From the NCBI GenBank assembly GCA_963556695.1, contig CAUWAG010000008.1, positions 806,001 to 870,000 of the forward strand: a stretch of 64,000 bases of DNA, written 5' to 3'. Both the position numbers and the translations under genes were made by a program. Shown in pieces: positions 23,713 to 34,219 of this stretch. The DNA comes from Anthostomella pinea. Lineage: Eukaryota > Ascomycota > Sordariomycetes > Xylariales > Xylariaceae. Within the stretch, counting starts at the first letter, position 1. The number at the start of each line of letters is the position of its first letter. The notes under the pieces are model-generated. The model saw only the letters and a program-made list of their open reading frames with translations. It made no database searches and was not told the DNA's origin.

Positions 23713-24059
23713 TCAGACGCGGGATAGACAATTCAACTCGTCACCCGCGGGCACACTTACAGTAGTCTGGCAGCACCCCGTGATATTGTACACGAATGCA
23801 TTGCACTCCCAGGTCGGGTCAGTGGCGCCCATCTGATGCGCCGAGATGCCTGGGACCCATCAGAAGACTGCAGACAGTAGTAATAAATATAAACACATAA
23901 CACTGGGTGCTCACAATTAATTCCAACCTGGCCGTTAATGTTGGCGCAGCACTTTGGGGCGAAGCCGGACGCCTTGAAGGTCTGGCAGCTGAAGAGCCCT
24001 GCGATTGGCTGGGAGAAGATGACTCCGACGAAGAGCGCTGAGAGCGTCTTGGAATACAT
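23713..24059 (-). CDS. Small secreted eight-cysteine protein, hydrophobin-like
   Basis: Two exons, 24059-23915 and 23849-23713, join in frame (GTGAGC...CCAG, 64-nt intron, splitting a Cys codon) to give 93 aa. An N-terminal signal peptide (MYSKTLSALFVGVIFSQPIAG) is followed by about 72 mature residues with exactly eight cysteines in the order C-CC-C-C-CC-C, the hydrophobin pattern. The spacing is C-X11-CC-X10-C-X14-C-X9-CC-X13-C, nearer to class II than class I. The end VPAGDELNC recalls the class II PVxxxxLxC end. The mature protein is not very hydrophobic, so a hydrophobin-fold effector-like secreted protein is the alternative. A TATA-like ACATATAG lies about 210 bp upstream. A GTAAGT inside exon 2 leaves some doubt about the 3' end. 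Confidence 0.7.
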
Positions 24060-24730
24060 AGTGATAATTGTGTGTATCTTTGATAGATAAAGGAGACTGA
24101 ATAAGTCTTCCGACCTGATTGGGATGTAGTTGATGGCCCTTTGTACTTTGGCGAGCCGCATTCCAAGTTGTTCTCGCGAGAGACAGCTGTGACGTTGCTC
24201 GCCAATCAGGGAGCTGAATCCCCGTATCAGTGACAGCACCGTAAGCGAAACCAAGCTGTAATTTGTGCTATATGTAACCAGCTATTACTGGATTCAAGCC
24301 AATCATGCTCTCCTCCCAATTATTCACTGGAACAACATCCCAGATCTGACGGGCTTGGCACTCGTAATCGCCGACCATCAACGCTACCTCGATTCAAGGT
24401 TGCACCCCTGACAGCTCGAATATGTCCCGAAGGGGAAGGGTTGGTCAACGGCAGAAGTCAGTCTACCGACGCAACCGCTTCATGAGGCCAACGGCTCCGT
24501 GAAACAGTGGACAGAGGAAAGTTCGGCCAAACGTAGCTTGACCAGCGTGGGCGGGCTCTCGCATCCTTCGCTTGTAGGGCAAAGTACAACGTCATCTGAT
24601 CAAGACTTGCTTGATAGGACAGTCGAAGCGTGCCTCACGTATATCACTCCGAACAGTTGGTCGACGACTCAGATAGCTCGAGGGACTGTATACATTAATG
24701 TCGACACCACTTTTCATTGAGATGCTCTGG
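24060..24730. other. Intergenic, nothing recognised
   Basis: This holds the promoter of the small secreted protein gene and the 3' flank of the ankyrin gene. Confidence 0.45.
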
Positions 24731-25973
24731 CTACTCCTCAACTCTCAGCCCGTCGAGGTAAAATTCCCATACCCAACGACAATAGGTTTGCTTCTTGGCG
24801 AAGAACAGGCCCCACGCTGTCTGGCCGAGGGTATTTCGAATGCCGGGATCGGCTCCGGCTCGGAGAAGGAGCTCTTTCATCGCGATGAACTCGAACCTGG
24901 CGTGCCTCCCTTCGGCGAGGGCTGCGGCCAATACCATCAGCGGTGTATAGCCACCGACACCCCGTGTATCGGGGCCGGCCGTTACATCCAATGGCTTACG
25001 GCCGTCGGGTATCGCCGTGTTGACGTCGGCCGCTGCACCATGCGCTAGGAGCACCTTTAGCATGCGGGCATCGGTGTTGTCACAGGCGACATGCAACAAC
25101 GTACCGCCCTCCCAGCGGCCATATGCCACCGTGCCATGGACGGACGCGCCGTGGCGCAAGAGCTTGATCAGCGCACGCTCGCGGTCTTCCCTACTAGCGT
25201 AACATCGAAAACCGTGATAGCTGTATTCGTCCCGAGGGGGGTCAATCCGCGACTCGACGAGCATCACCAGGGGCGTCCTTCCGGCCTCGTTCCGCACGTT
25301 GGGTTCAATACCATCCGGCGCGTGGTTCAGGAGTGCCTGATATCGGCAGGTGTGCTCGTGCAGGAACCTCCATTCTCTGCCTGCCCGGACGGTCTCCCAG
25401 GAACCCGTCGCATGATGCAGGGCCGTGCATCCGTCTATATCGACGGCATTCGCGTCGGCGCCGCGGCTGAGGAGAGCCTTGATCACCTTTCGTACATCCA
25501 CGTGGGCTGGCTGGCGGCAGGCGACCATCAACGGTGTTCGGTGTGCCGAGTCTCGACCATTCACATCCAGGCCTCTATCGAGCGCTTGGTGGATTGTGGA
25601 TATCGCCGCTTCGACCGCCCATCTTTGGTTGCTGAATTGGTTTGAAGAATCCACCAGGTCGTACAGGAACGGTCCGACGACGCAATGCAACAGTGCAGTC
25701 GAACCATCCGTGTAATAGCTGCTCTCAAGAGACCGGGACGCGGTGATGTCGCCTGCACCGCTTGCATCGGGCAAGGGGATCAGAGCGTGCTACTTACTCA
25801 ATGGTGCCCACCACGAGACGTTTTGCCGCCCACCGGAGAACATCGTGGACGACGCGGCGGTCAGGGCGAGAGAAGTCTTTGTTGTGCAGCCTTGCATACA
25901 GGATCGGGGAGATGTAGTGCTCGTGCTGGCGGTTGACCAACAACAAGCGTGATAGGTCAAGGTCGGTAAGGTA

Positions 25974-27395
25974 CAGTGGGTCGGCACAAATACCGCACAC
26001 CCCACCCAATTCCCCGCGTTTCTTTGCGTTCTCACCTTTATCCCTCGACTAACACCACAACTTCAATCATGCCTCAAGTACTCCAAAAAACTCCAAAAAA
26101 ATCAAGAGTTCATACAATACCTCGTCAGCGCAATCGGATTTACGGGAGGCTAATTGGAGGCCAAACGTCCAAGCAGGTGGAGCTTGCTGAGGGAGTGGAT
26201 ACAGCGACGTGTCGCGGCATCAAGAAGCGCTTCACCTCTCAGGACTACGGCGTGTCTCCTAAGGGCCGTGGACGACCACAATCCCTATCTGGGATCGAGA
26301 AAAGGACGTTATTACGTGAAGTTAAGGCCAATCCGTTCATTTCTCTCCTTGGATTGAAACAAAAACTCACTCTGAAGGAGTCACCGCGAACTATCGGTCG
26401 CCATATGATCCGGGAGGGCATCGGACACCACGAAGCCGCAACACGCCCGTTTCTGACCCAAGATCACGCGAATAAATGATTAAAATGGGCTCAGAAGTAT
26501 GAAGACAAGCCGATTTCCTTCTAGAGGAGTGTTTTGTTCACAGACGAGTCGACTGTGGAGCGTGGGCAAGGTCAGCGCAAGGGGTGGGTGTTCAGGCCCA
26601 AAGGTTCGGAGCCCCTAAGACCTCTTTTTCCGTCCCCCTTCACGCGGAGCGCGATTATAAGCGCAATAACTGACCAATTTCCTTCAAACCAGGCTCCTCT
26701 GCGATAGCAATAAAGTACGTATAGCCCTGTCACAAGAGATCGCGTCATTCGCAGATGTTTTGGGGTGGTATTTGCCACGGCGTGAGGAGCGAGTTGGCCA
26801 TCTGTTCAGGGGACCCCGAGGCCAAACGCGGCGGCGTGACAGCTCGAGTTTATAAGGAAATCCTCCAGAAAGAGCTCCCTAAGGTTATGGAACCAGGTTT
26901 GACATTGATACAGGATAATGCACCTATTCACACCTCAAAATTGCTGAAGGAGTGGCTCCAAGAGTTCGGGTTCCTTGTGTTGGAGTGGCCTCCTTACTTC
27001 CCTGATCTCAACCCCATTGAAAATCTCTGGGCGTGGCTCAAACAGAAAATCTGTAAAGATAATCCTGAGCTTAGAGAGCTGCCGGTTAACGCTGACTCAA
27101 TGGATCGTTTAATAGATGCCGCGGAGAGGGCGTGGGAAGAGGTTAAAGTTGCCATGATTAATAGGCTGATAGATTCGATGCCGAAGCGGATCGCGGCGAT
27201 CATCGAAGCAAAAAGGTGGTATATCAAGTAATCAAAATATTCAAAAAATAAACTATATCTGCATGTACATAATGCCCAATTTTCTAAGGCTGTAACGCAA
27301 AATTGCGATAATTGTGACATCGCGAAGTAGGGTGGTCAATTGTGGTCACTATATTAATTGGGTCGGGTGTGCGGTTTTTTTATCACCCCACTGTG
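25974..27395 (+). mobile_element. Tc1/mariner element, 1422 bp, degenerate
   Basis: The element is flanked by TA at 25972-25973 and 27396-27397, the usual Tc1 target duplication. Its ends are imperfect inverted repeats of about 40 bp: the left starts CAGTGGGTCGGC, the right (read inward) CACAGTGGGGTG, and both continue to ACCGCACACC...ACCCAATT. Inside is one transposase gene on the + strand. The element sits antisense inside the F-box exon of the ankyrin gene. Stop codons in the transposase and unequal ends indicate it can no longer move by itself. Confidence 0.92.
26069..27231 (+). pseudogene. Tc1-type DD34E transposase, inactivated
   Basis: The N-terminal part (from ATG at 26069) has the helix-turn-helix DNA-binding region (RLIGGQTSKQVELAEGV). 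The catalytic triad follows: first Asp in LFTDES, second Asp in IQDNAPIHTS, and, 34 residues later, the Glu of PDLNPIE, which is the DD34E spacing of Tc1. The frame is broken by TGA at 26477-26479, by TAG at 26522-26524, and by a frame change between about 26620 and 26745. Both stops can be explained by C-to-T or G-to-A changes, as RIP produces. Confidence 0.88.
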
Positions 27396-27445
27396 TAGGT
27401 CAGGATCTCGTCAGCGAGCTCATTCGGAAGATCAGACAGATGCAT

Positions 27446-28393
27446 GATTGCTTCTCTTCGCGAGACGATCAGGGAAATGCAAGCCAGAATTGAAGCAGAT
27501 CGTGTGAGACCTATAACTTATAAGACCTGGCATCGTGAACGAAGCAAACTAATAACTGAAGGTGGTTGGGCGGGGATGGCACTGGGATGAGGTGAGTCAC
27601 GTTGGATTCAGGCTTCAGCGACATAAGCCCTGTAATCAGATATTTATAGAACCAGGTCGGCCCAGCTCAGTCCCGACTCCCCGTTCCACCTCCGGGTGCG
27701 TTTAGATGTTGCCATGGCGGAGTGGCGGACATCAAGAGGAGGAAAAGAGTTCACGGAAGAGAGTTGGGGCAATATGGATAATACGTACGGATATACATTC
27801 GAGTTCGAAGGTCGGGAATATGAAGGATCGTGATCTTAATGTTGGCCGATTTCCTGGGCGACTCGGCAATGTCCGAGCCCGATAGGCTAGTTCACCAACA
27901 TCTCACCACCTCTTCCTATACAGATATCCAGAAATGGTAGAAATGCCAGGCGTGGTGAAAATATCAGAAATGGTAACATGCCAGAAATGATAATATTCCA
28001 GACCTGAATCACTGGGTGTAGGGGACTTCTGAGAAAACAGTGTACCGGAAAGCCATACACACGCAAAGAAGCACAAGACGCCGCGCACAAACTTTTACGA
28101 CAAGTCTACCAGACTGAACAGCTCATATTCTTCTATCGATCCGTGCATATGAAAAACCATTCAAAGAATCATTCAAGTCCATCAAAGGGTATCCTTCAAA
28201 CATACATCGTACAGCGCCTCTAAATGCCCCAAGGCGTGCCTTCGAAAACACCATTCATTGGCAAACCACCATCATCTCAGCTGAAAGAGCCCAGCCAAGT
28301 CTCCACACGCTGCCGCTTCGTCGACGGAGTATGCGGGAGAGGGCGCATCTGCGCCTCCGAAGCGCTCTCATCCGTGGGGGTCTTGTCTGCCTC
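27446..28393. other. Promoter side of the ankyrin gene and 3' flank of the RdRP gene
   Basis: No gene was recognised. A degenerate minisatellite of about 17-bp units occurs at about 27924-28006. Confidence 0.45.
27924..28006. repeat. Degenerate ~17-bp tandem repeat
   Basis: About four to five diverged units resemble atatccagaaatggtag (also aatatcagaaatggtaa and atgccagaaatgataat). The array is non-coding. Confidence 0.5.
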
Positions 28394-31300
28394 CTAGACA
28401 TCCTCGTCCCGCGCGTTCTCTTCTGCTCCTTCACCGACAGTCTCCAAGCGTCGTCCCTCGTTCAAGGCAGCTCTGCCGCGCGCGAAGCTGGCGTCGGGCC
28501 GCGAGCCAGCGTACATGAGCGGCGTCATCAGTATGGGCGGAGCGTCTGCGTCGCTGGCACGCATGGCCTTCAGGTATGCTAGCTGCCGGCCTGCAATATG
28601 CCAAGGGAATGATGGGGACCTTCGGTAGTACATCTTGTAGCAGTAGGACGCTTTCAGAAGGTCCCAAGGCGAAAGACCGACCGCGGCTGAGGTTCCCTCT
28701 TGTAGGGCTTTAATTCTCGTATGATTGACTTCATTTTTCGGCAAAACATTTCGCCACTTGTCGTAGGCGTTCCACAGTTTAACCTCGAATTCGCCCTGGG
28801 TACTATTCCACACGCTGGCGACATCATCAATGTCTCTCTTCAGCCTGTCGAAGAATAGTCCCCAGGAAGTTCTTTTGAAGTTCCCGGCCTCGTTGGCTTT
28901 TTTCCGCTCGTTACTCGTCCTTTGAAACTTCTCGTAGAAATCAGAGTACCTCACAAGATCCTTGTCCCAGTGTTTAGCTTCGCTCAGGAAGATATCAAGG
29001 GCCTTGAGTTCGGCCTCGACGGTTGGCTTCCCTACGCAAAACTTGACAAAGTCTATAATGTGAGTAGGCTTGTCGTTGCCTCTGTAGTCCGTGTTCTTGT
29101 ACTGCGGCAGTAAAGGATCCAGTCGAGACTTTGCTCGCTGAGGATCAGCTTGGTCGCCATTCAACTTCTTTCGAAGTGGATTCCACTCCTGCTCAGTAAA
29201 CAGGATGCCCTGCTTGGCTCGATCTACCAGATGGCTAATAAGGGTACTCAAGAAGATTGCAGGCTCGTCCCTGACCGATCGCCTTGAATAGCAAAGCTTC
29301 TCCTTGTAGTTTGTGCAGGTGCCAAGTAGATTTGACTCCATATTGAATCGCATCGCCTGGTCGAGAAACTCCGTCGTATCATCGTCGCCCTCTAGCGAAA
29401 CGACCAGATCGTGATAAGTTTGGCTGTCCTTCGACAAGATCCCTTCTTTGAACAAGTCTGGAACATCAGGAAGGGCCGCATTTTGGAAGTTGTCCACAAT
29501 GGTGGGTTCCCAGCACACCCAGGCCATATCGCCATCGTAATCGCCACCTGACAGTTTGTCTGCTAGGGGCGTGTTGCCTGTTGTTGGGAAAACTATAGCA
29601 TCTTTCAACGCGCCCAGTTCCGGCTTCAAGACTGCTTTGACTCTTTGGACATCGCTTGGGTAGTGTGCCGGGGAACGTGCAACGAGGACGTCCATGCCGT
29701 GGAGGAATGTCTCGGAAAAGCCAGATTGCTCATCAGAGAATTTGGAGGAAAAACCAAGATGAACCTCGTCTTCTTTCAGTACCCCAAGGAAGTCCACCAC
29801 CATATAAGCGTATGTGGCTATTGTATAAGAACATCCTGCGTTAGTCCCATTGCATCGGCTTCTATAGGACCTAGACAGGGCCTGGCAAAATTACTTACTG
29901 CCAGAATGTTAGCTGAAATCCAGAGGCTGTACTAGTTGGTCTAAGAAGGAAGGATTTGGAGTTTGGAGAAGGATCTTGTTTTACGTACCATCGCCCAATC
30001 TTGACATTGAGTTTGGTCTGCAGCTCTTCGCATTTCTGTCTTCGGAGGTCGTATGCGATCTTCCGTAGGAAGTCTAGCTTCGTTGGATCGAAGCCTGCTG
30101 TCAAGAGAAGTTCCATCTGATCTTCTCGGCTTACCGGGAGCCCAGCAGACCATGAAACCTGTCCGAGTCTAACACGTTCTTGTCGACGACTGGCAGGCGA
30201 GTTCTCGTAGACCCACTGTCTGAACTGTGTGGGATCTTGCATGGCAAGCTTCTGGGCTTCCATCTCCCGAAGCAGGCTTTCTCTCATGAACTCGCCCACC
30301 CGTATCTTCATCCGAGACGCATCGATCGCTCTATCTTCAAGAACAGGGAGCAATTGGAGGTTCAGGTTCGCAGATTTCAGCTCACTGATCTCATTGCGAA
30401 CTTCGAAAGTTCGATGATCCTCTTCAGCATAGTCGCAAGTCCATTTCCGTTGCGAAGGAGTCGTCTCGATCCAAATAGCATCTGTAGTTTCCGTCGTATC
30501 TCGTATCCACATGCCTTTTGCACTGCCAAATCGGCCCTGGAATCCAGATGGGGTGTCAGACAGGCCCATGATGTCACGAACTAGCCGCGCGAGGGCAGGC
30601 GACATGCGAGCAATGCCGTCATTCATCACTTTGCCGGTGGGGGAGGTAACGTCTTGGGATCGATGCCGGATCTGGTCTGGCTGAAGAACAGCAGTAGGAC
30701 GCGTGCGACTAAGACCTAGACGCTATCAACAAAGGAGGCAGAGTGCCTGGAATTAGCTACTATACCTAGTGTGATTCGTGCAAACAGCTTAAACTTCGGT
30801 TGCGTCTGATTTTGAGATACTTGCTGCGTGCATGTTAATGTCTTGTCTCGGAATCCTAAAGTCCTATTTCCCCGAAGAGCGTTGAAATGGAACAAGAAAG
30901 CCATCTGGAGAAGCCAAGGCTTGGTGTCCGGGAGTTGGATGTTTGTTACGTACGAGGAGCCATTCGAGGAGCGCGGCGCGCCCCATTCTTGTATGGGACT
31001 TGCATGATTCACCTTTCAGGGATAATTGTCCAATTGCCGGGAGGGCAAAATCATTGCCATCCTCAGCAAACATGTACACTCTTTCTTGTTGAATCAGCTT
31101 CGTTTCAGGCCGCAGAGGATTGTCATTGTTGATCTTCTTGGGCGTGGAATCCTTGACGCAGAAGGACGTCCATATTCGACCAAGGATCAAATGCGATTCC
31201 CTGACCAGCCACCGATGATAGTCATTCAAAACAGATTCCCCAAGGTTCCTCATTTCGGGGGAAGACCTCGTTGGCACGACGAGTTCGAGAAACCGATCAG

Positions 31301-32976
31301 ATCCGAATCGGCGGTTTAGTCTATGCGGTTGATCAAGTTTCAAAGGCTGGAGTTGAAGGAGAAACTGGGGCCCAGTTTTCGACGTATTGACTGTCAGAGA
31401 AGCGGCAAGTACCACCACTTGATCGACGGTGCAGAAGTGCTTTTCCACGGCCGCTACCCAAGCTTCAGGTCGCGACCTTTCTGGGAAGGCCTTGCCATCG
31501 AAAATAGGTAGTTTTCGAAGTCGCTCCCATAGCTTATCCTGGCTATCCAAGACTGCATCGTATTGGAAGCGTATACCTGCCATGTCTACCCCACAGTAGA
31601 GAGCGACCCGAAGGATCTCCCACCGCACTGCCAGAGGGGCATCATGAAGATGAGACGGAAGGGCAGCTGGAAGAGCTGGAGATTAATTGATCCTTGCATG
31701 TAGGAAAAGAAGGTTGCTTACGCCATACATCTAGCAGTCGCTGATCGGCTTCCTGCACCCTGGTGCCAGGGCTCTTGACAGGGGACGTGCTGGTCTTCGG
31801 CGGAAGGTCGTATTGACCGAGTTCGAGATCCAGCGAGAGACTGAAATCTGAATACGCATTCGTCGACCCGCTGCTTCTGATGTGTTGTTCGTTGCCTTTA
31901 TGCTCGAGTCCATGATGCTCGTTGAAGGAAATGTTGAGCGCATTTTCAGTACTGGAAGATGGGGCCAGTGAGTCTGAGTCAGCAGCTCGAGACGAGCGCT
32001 GCATCTTCAGGTGAGAAGTAGCCGCCTCAACCGTGACCTCGGTCTCTTGCGTAGCCGGAAAGGGATTGAGCTCATCTTCTTCTGAAAAGACTTTGGACAC
32101 GAACGATGATCTGCTCGTATTGACTGATGTGGGTTGCTCGTACAAGCCTCCCTTCGGCACAGACCGCAGCTCACGTACTTGAAGCGATGGTGCCGGTTTG
32201 GAAAAAGGGGAGATAGGCCTATACTTACCACCTTCGGAATTGGACAGGACGCTGATTGGCCTCACGTCTTCAGTACTACTCTTGGACTTCTTTGCGGTAG
32301 TTGTGCTGGCTTCCCACTCGTCGGAACGGCGTTTTGGTCGACGACCGAGCGAAGGGGATGGGGGGGCTTCTGTAGGCAGGTTCCTTGACCGCGACAAGGG
32401 GCTCCTTGCCCTGGAGATCGAGAGTGGCGTTTGCGCAGGGCTTTGAGTGAAAGAACGGGATGACTTGGTCGGGGTGCGGCTGTCGAGAACGGATCTGAGT
32501 AGATCTATCAGCTGTCTCCGCTCGGGTTCGGTTGTAGCATAGGGCAGGTCCGTCATAGATGGCGTCACGCCGGGCTCCCCGCGGGGCTTCTTGACCCATC
32601 TGCAATGGATGTCATAGGCTCCTTGGCGGAAGCGATCACGGATGTCGTCACCATTGCCTTCGAAGAAATGGAAGCGGAGGCGTTCGTAGAACACGAGCTC
32701 ATGGTAGTCAGGCCGGGCTTTCTGTTGCTGGCGGGACAGTTTCGGATCGGGGCGACGGAGGTGGAGGTTATAATCGTTGGAGAGGTCGAGGAACCATGTG
32801 TCAAAGTCACCAGCATTTGCACGCCCCTTTTTTGGCGTTAGGGGAGGAAGCGGAGGGTACAGCACTGCACCGGATGCCTTGACATTTGCAGATACCACAG
32901 ATGCAGGTGCAGTTGAAGCAAGTGCAGAAGTATATTCAGACGCAGATCCATGTCGAAAGGCCATGACTACATGCAC
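28394..32976 (-). CDS. Eukaryotic-type RNA-dependent RNA polymerase (QDE-1/SAD-1/RRP-3 family)
   Basis: Exons are 32976-31722, 31666-30954, 30904-30766 and 30715 to about 29989, then a last exon from about 29817 to 28394; the total is about 1,080 aa. Cellular RdRPs make double-stranded RNA for Dicer in quelling, meiotic silencing or DNA-damage small-RNA pathways. The catalytic double-psi barrel motif is SGGDYDGDMAWVCWEP; the flanking core reads LGVLKEDEVHLGFS, FLHGMDVLVARSPAHYPSDVQ and ALKDAIVFPTTGNTPLADKL. The first about 420 residues are Ser/Pro-rich and disordered. The join between exons 4 and 5 is unresolved: donor GTACGT at 29988 leaves a frame mismatch with acceptor 29817. The mismatch would be solved by a downstream donor (GTACAG) or by a 5- or 11-nt micro-exon. 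The paralogue type cannot be assigned by eye. Confidence 0.92.
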
Positions 32977-34219
32977 ATGTAGGTCCTTCCCGTCCCATGC
33001 AGGTCAGTTGAGTTCAGGTGGTTGGCCCAGCCCACCGGTACCCAAGGCTTATGCTGGTAGTACGTATGTTGTACTACAGAATGGGCGTAGACGTCCTCAG
33101 GCCATGGAAAGCTCCAAGACGGGATGGCCAATGCCGCCAATCACAATGTCCATCGGTGCATGTACCGTAGGCCACCACACTTCCACACTTCCGACCTGCA
33201 ATGCAGCAGAGCACGGGAAGAGCAGGAAGCGATGCCCTGCGTCCCTGGGGCGTAGGCGTATGACGAGCTTGGGCAAGGCAAGATACCAGCAGCAAGACTT
33301 GAAGATAACAGGTATATCCGGCGAGATGGCTTCGATTGGATGACAGGTCTTGAAGCCAGTGCGGACCGAGCCGCTTAGCGGGGGAGGCTAGACGAGCGAG
33401 GCGGTGAGACAGCAGGTATAGGTGACAAGCAAGGTCAGAGTCAGAAGCAAACGCGGAGGCGGGTGGGTGACGCGAACCGAACGCCAAGCAAGACTGGGTT
33501 TGGTATAGTCGCTAGAGGAGTTGGTGTTGCGCGAAAAAACGACGAGCACGCGTTAATTGATGGGATTGAAGATGAGGGGTTGAGGGGGAACTGGAATTGA
33601 GTTGATCTGGCCATTTGGACCACATGCCCGTCAAGGGGGGTTCCATTCCAGGTTGGCCCCTCAACGGCGGCCCGTGCCCGCCGTCTGTAGACTATAACCC
33701 CACCACGCGGATTATTCGTCGTGGCAGTGCCAAAAGCAAGGTTTCACCACTGTCCCACTCCCACTGGCACCTCAGGGCAGATGAGTCTAACCTGTCTTGT
33801 GCTAGAGCCAGGTAGCATCGCAAAAACTACCTTAGCGTTGTACTTCCGGGCCTATTCCGTCTTCGGGAGGTTCGGAGTCTTCGAGGGCTTGGCACTTCCA
33901 TTCTGTCTCTGTTTTCTCTCTGCCCCGCCCACTTCCACGGCACAAGTCACGACCGTCATCTGGCAAGCTTCGGTTTTCGGCGTTCTGATAGTATACCTTA
34001 CCTGAACCCACCGCTCCCTCGTACCTACCTGGGCTCATCCGTCAGCCCGTTCGCTACTGCGCCTCGTTTGTACACCAACCAGCTGGAATCCTTGGCAGGC
34101 CACAGGTATCCTCCAGTCCGCCATCCGCCATCTGCCCGGCCAGTCCTGCCTGCCGCTGCCGGTCACGTCAGGCCTCCAGGTCCGGGGTTGTACCGGCGTT
34201 GTCTCGCGCATAGAACCCG
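32977..34219. other. Divergent promoter region
   Basis: This separates the RdRP gene from the Zn2Cys6 regulator; both promoters should lie here. Frames on both strands show no family features. Confidence 0.45.

Larger units (their letters stand above)
24731..27445 (-). pseudogene. F-box/ankyrin-repeat protein gene interrupted by a Tc1 element
   Basis: The ankyrin part (25718-24731, about 328 aa) has repeats such as RTPLMVACRQP, CTALHHATGSW, GTLLHVACDN and GYTPLMVLAAAL. The F-box C-half lies just upstream (LTDLDLSRLLLVNR, 25971-25798), linked by a probable 79-nt intron (25719-25797; the acceptor is less certain than the donor). The F-box N-half (MHLSDLPNELADEILTY) is found on the same strand beyond the transposon, at 27445-27396. 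The two halves meet exactly at a TA dinucleotide present on both sides of the element. An intact protein would be an SCF ubiquitin-ligase adaptor whose ankyrin repeats bind the substrate. As it stands, the gene cannot make its F-box unless the element is excised. Confidence 0.85.

Noticed and set aside
25794..26009. Start codon at 26009 for the ankyrin gene
   Set aside because: The first 12 codons lie inside the Tc1 terminal repeat; the true F-box start is on the far side of the element.
27924..28006. CRISPR-like short repeat array
   Set aside because: Units are diverged, adjacent without unique spacers, and the genome is eukaryotic; it is a degenerate minisatellite.
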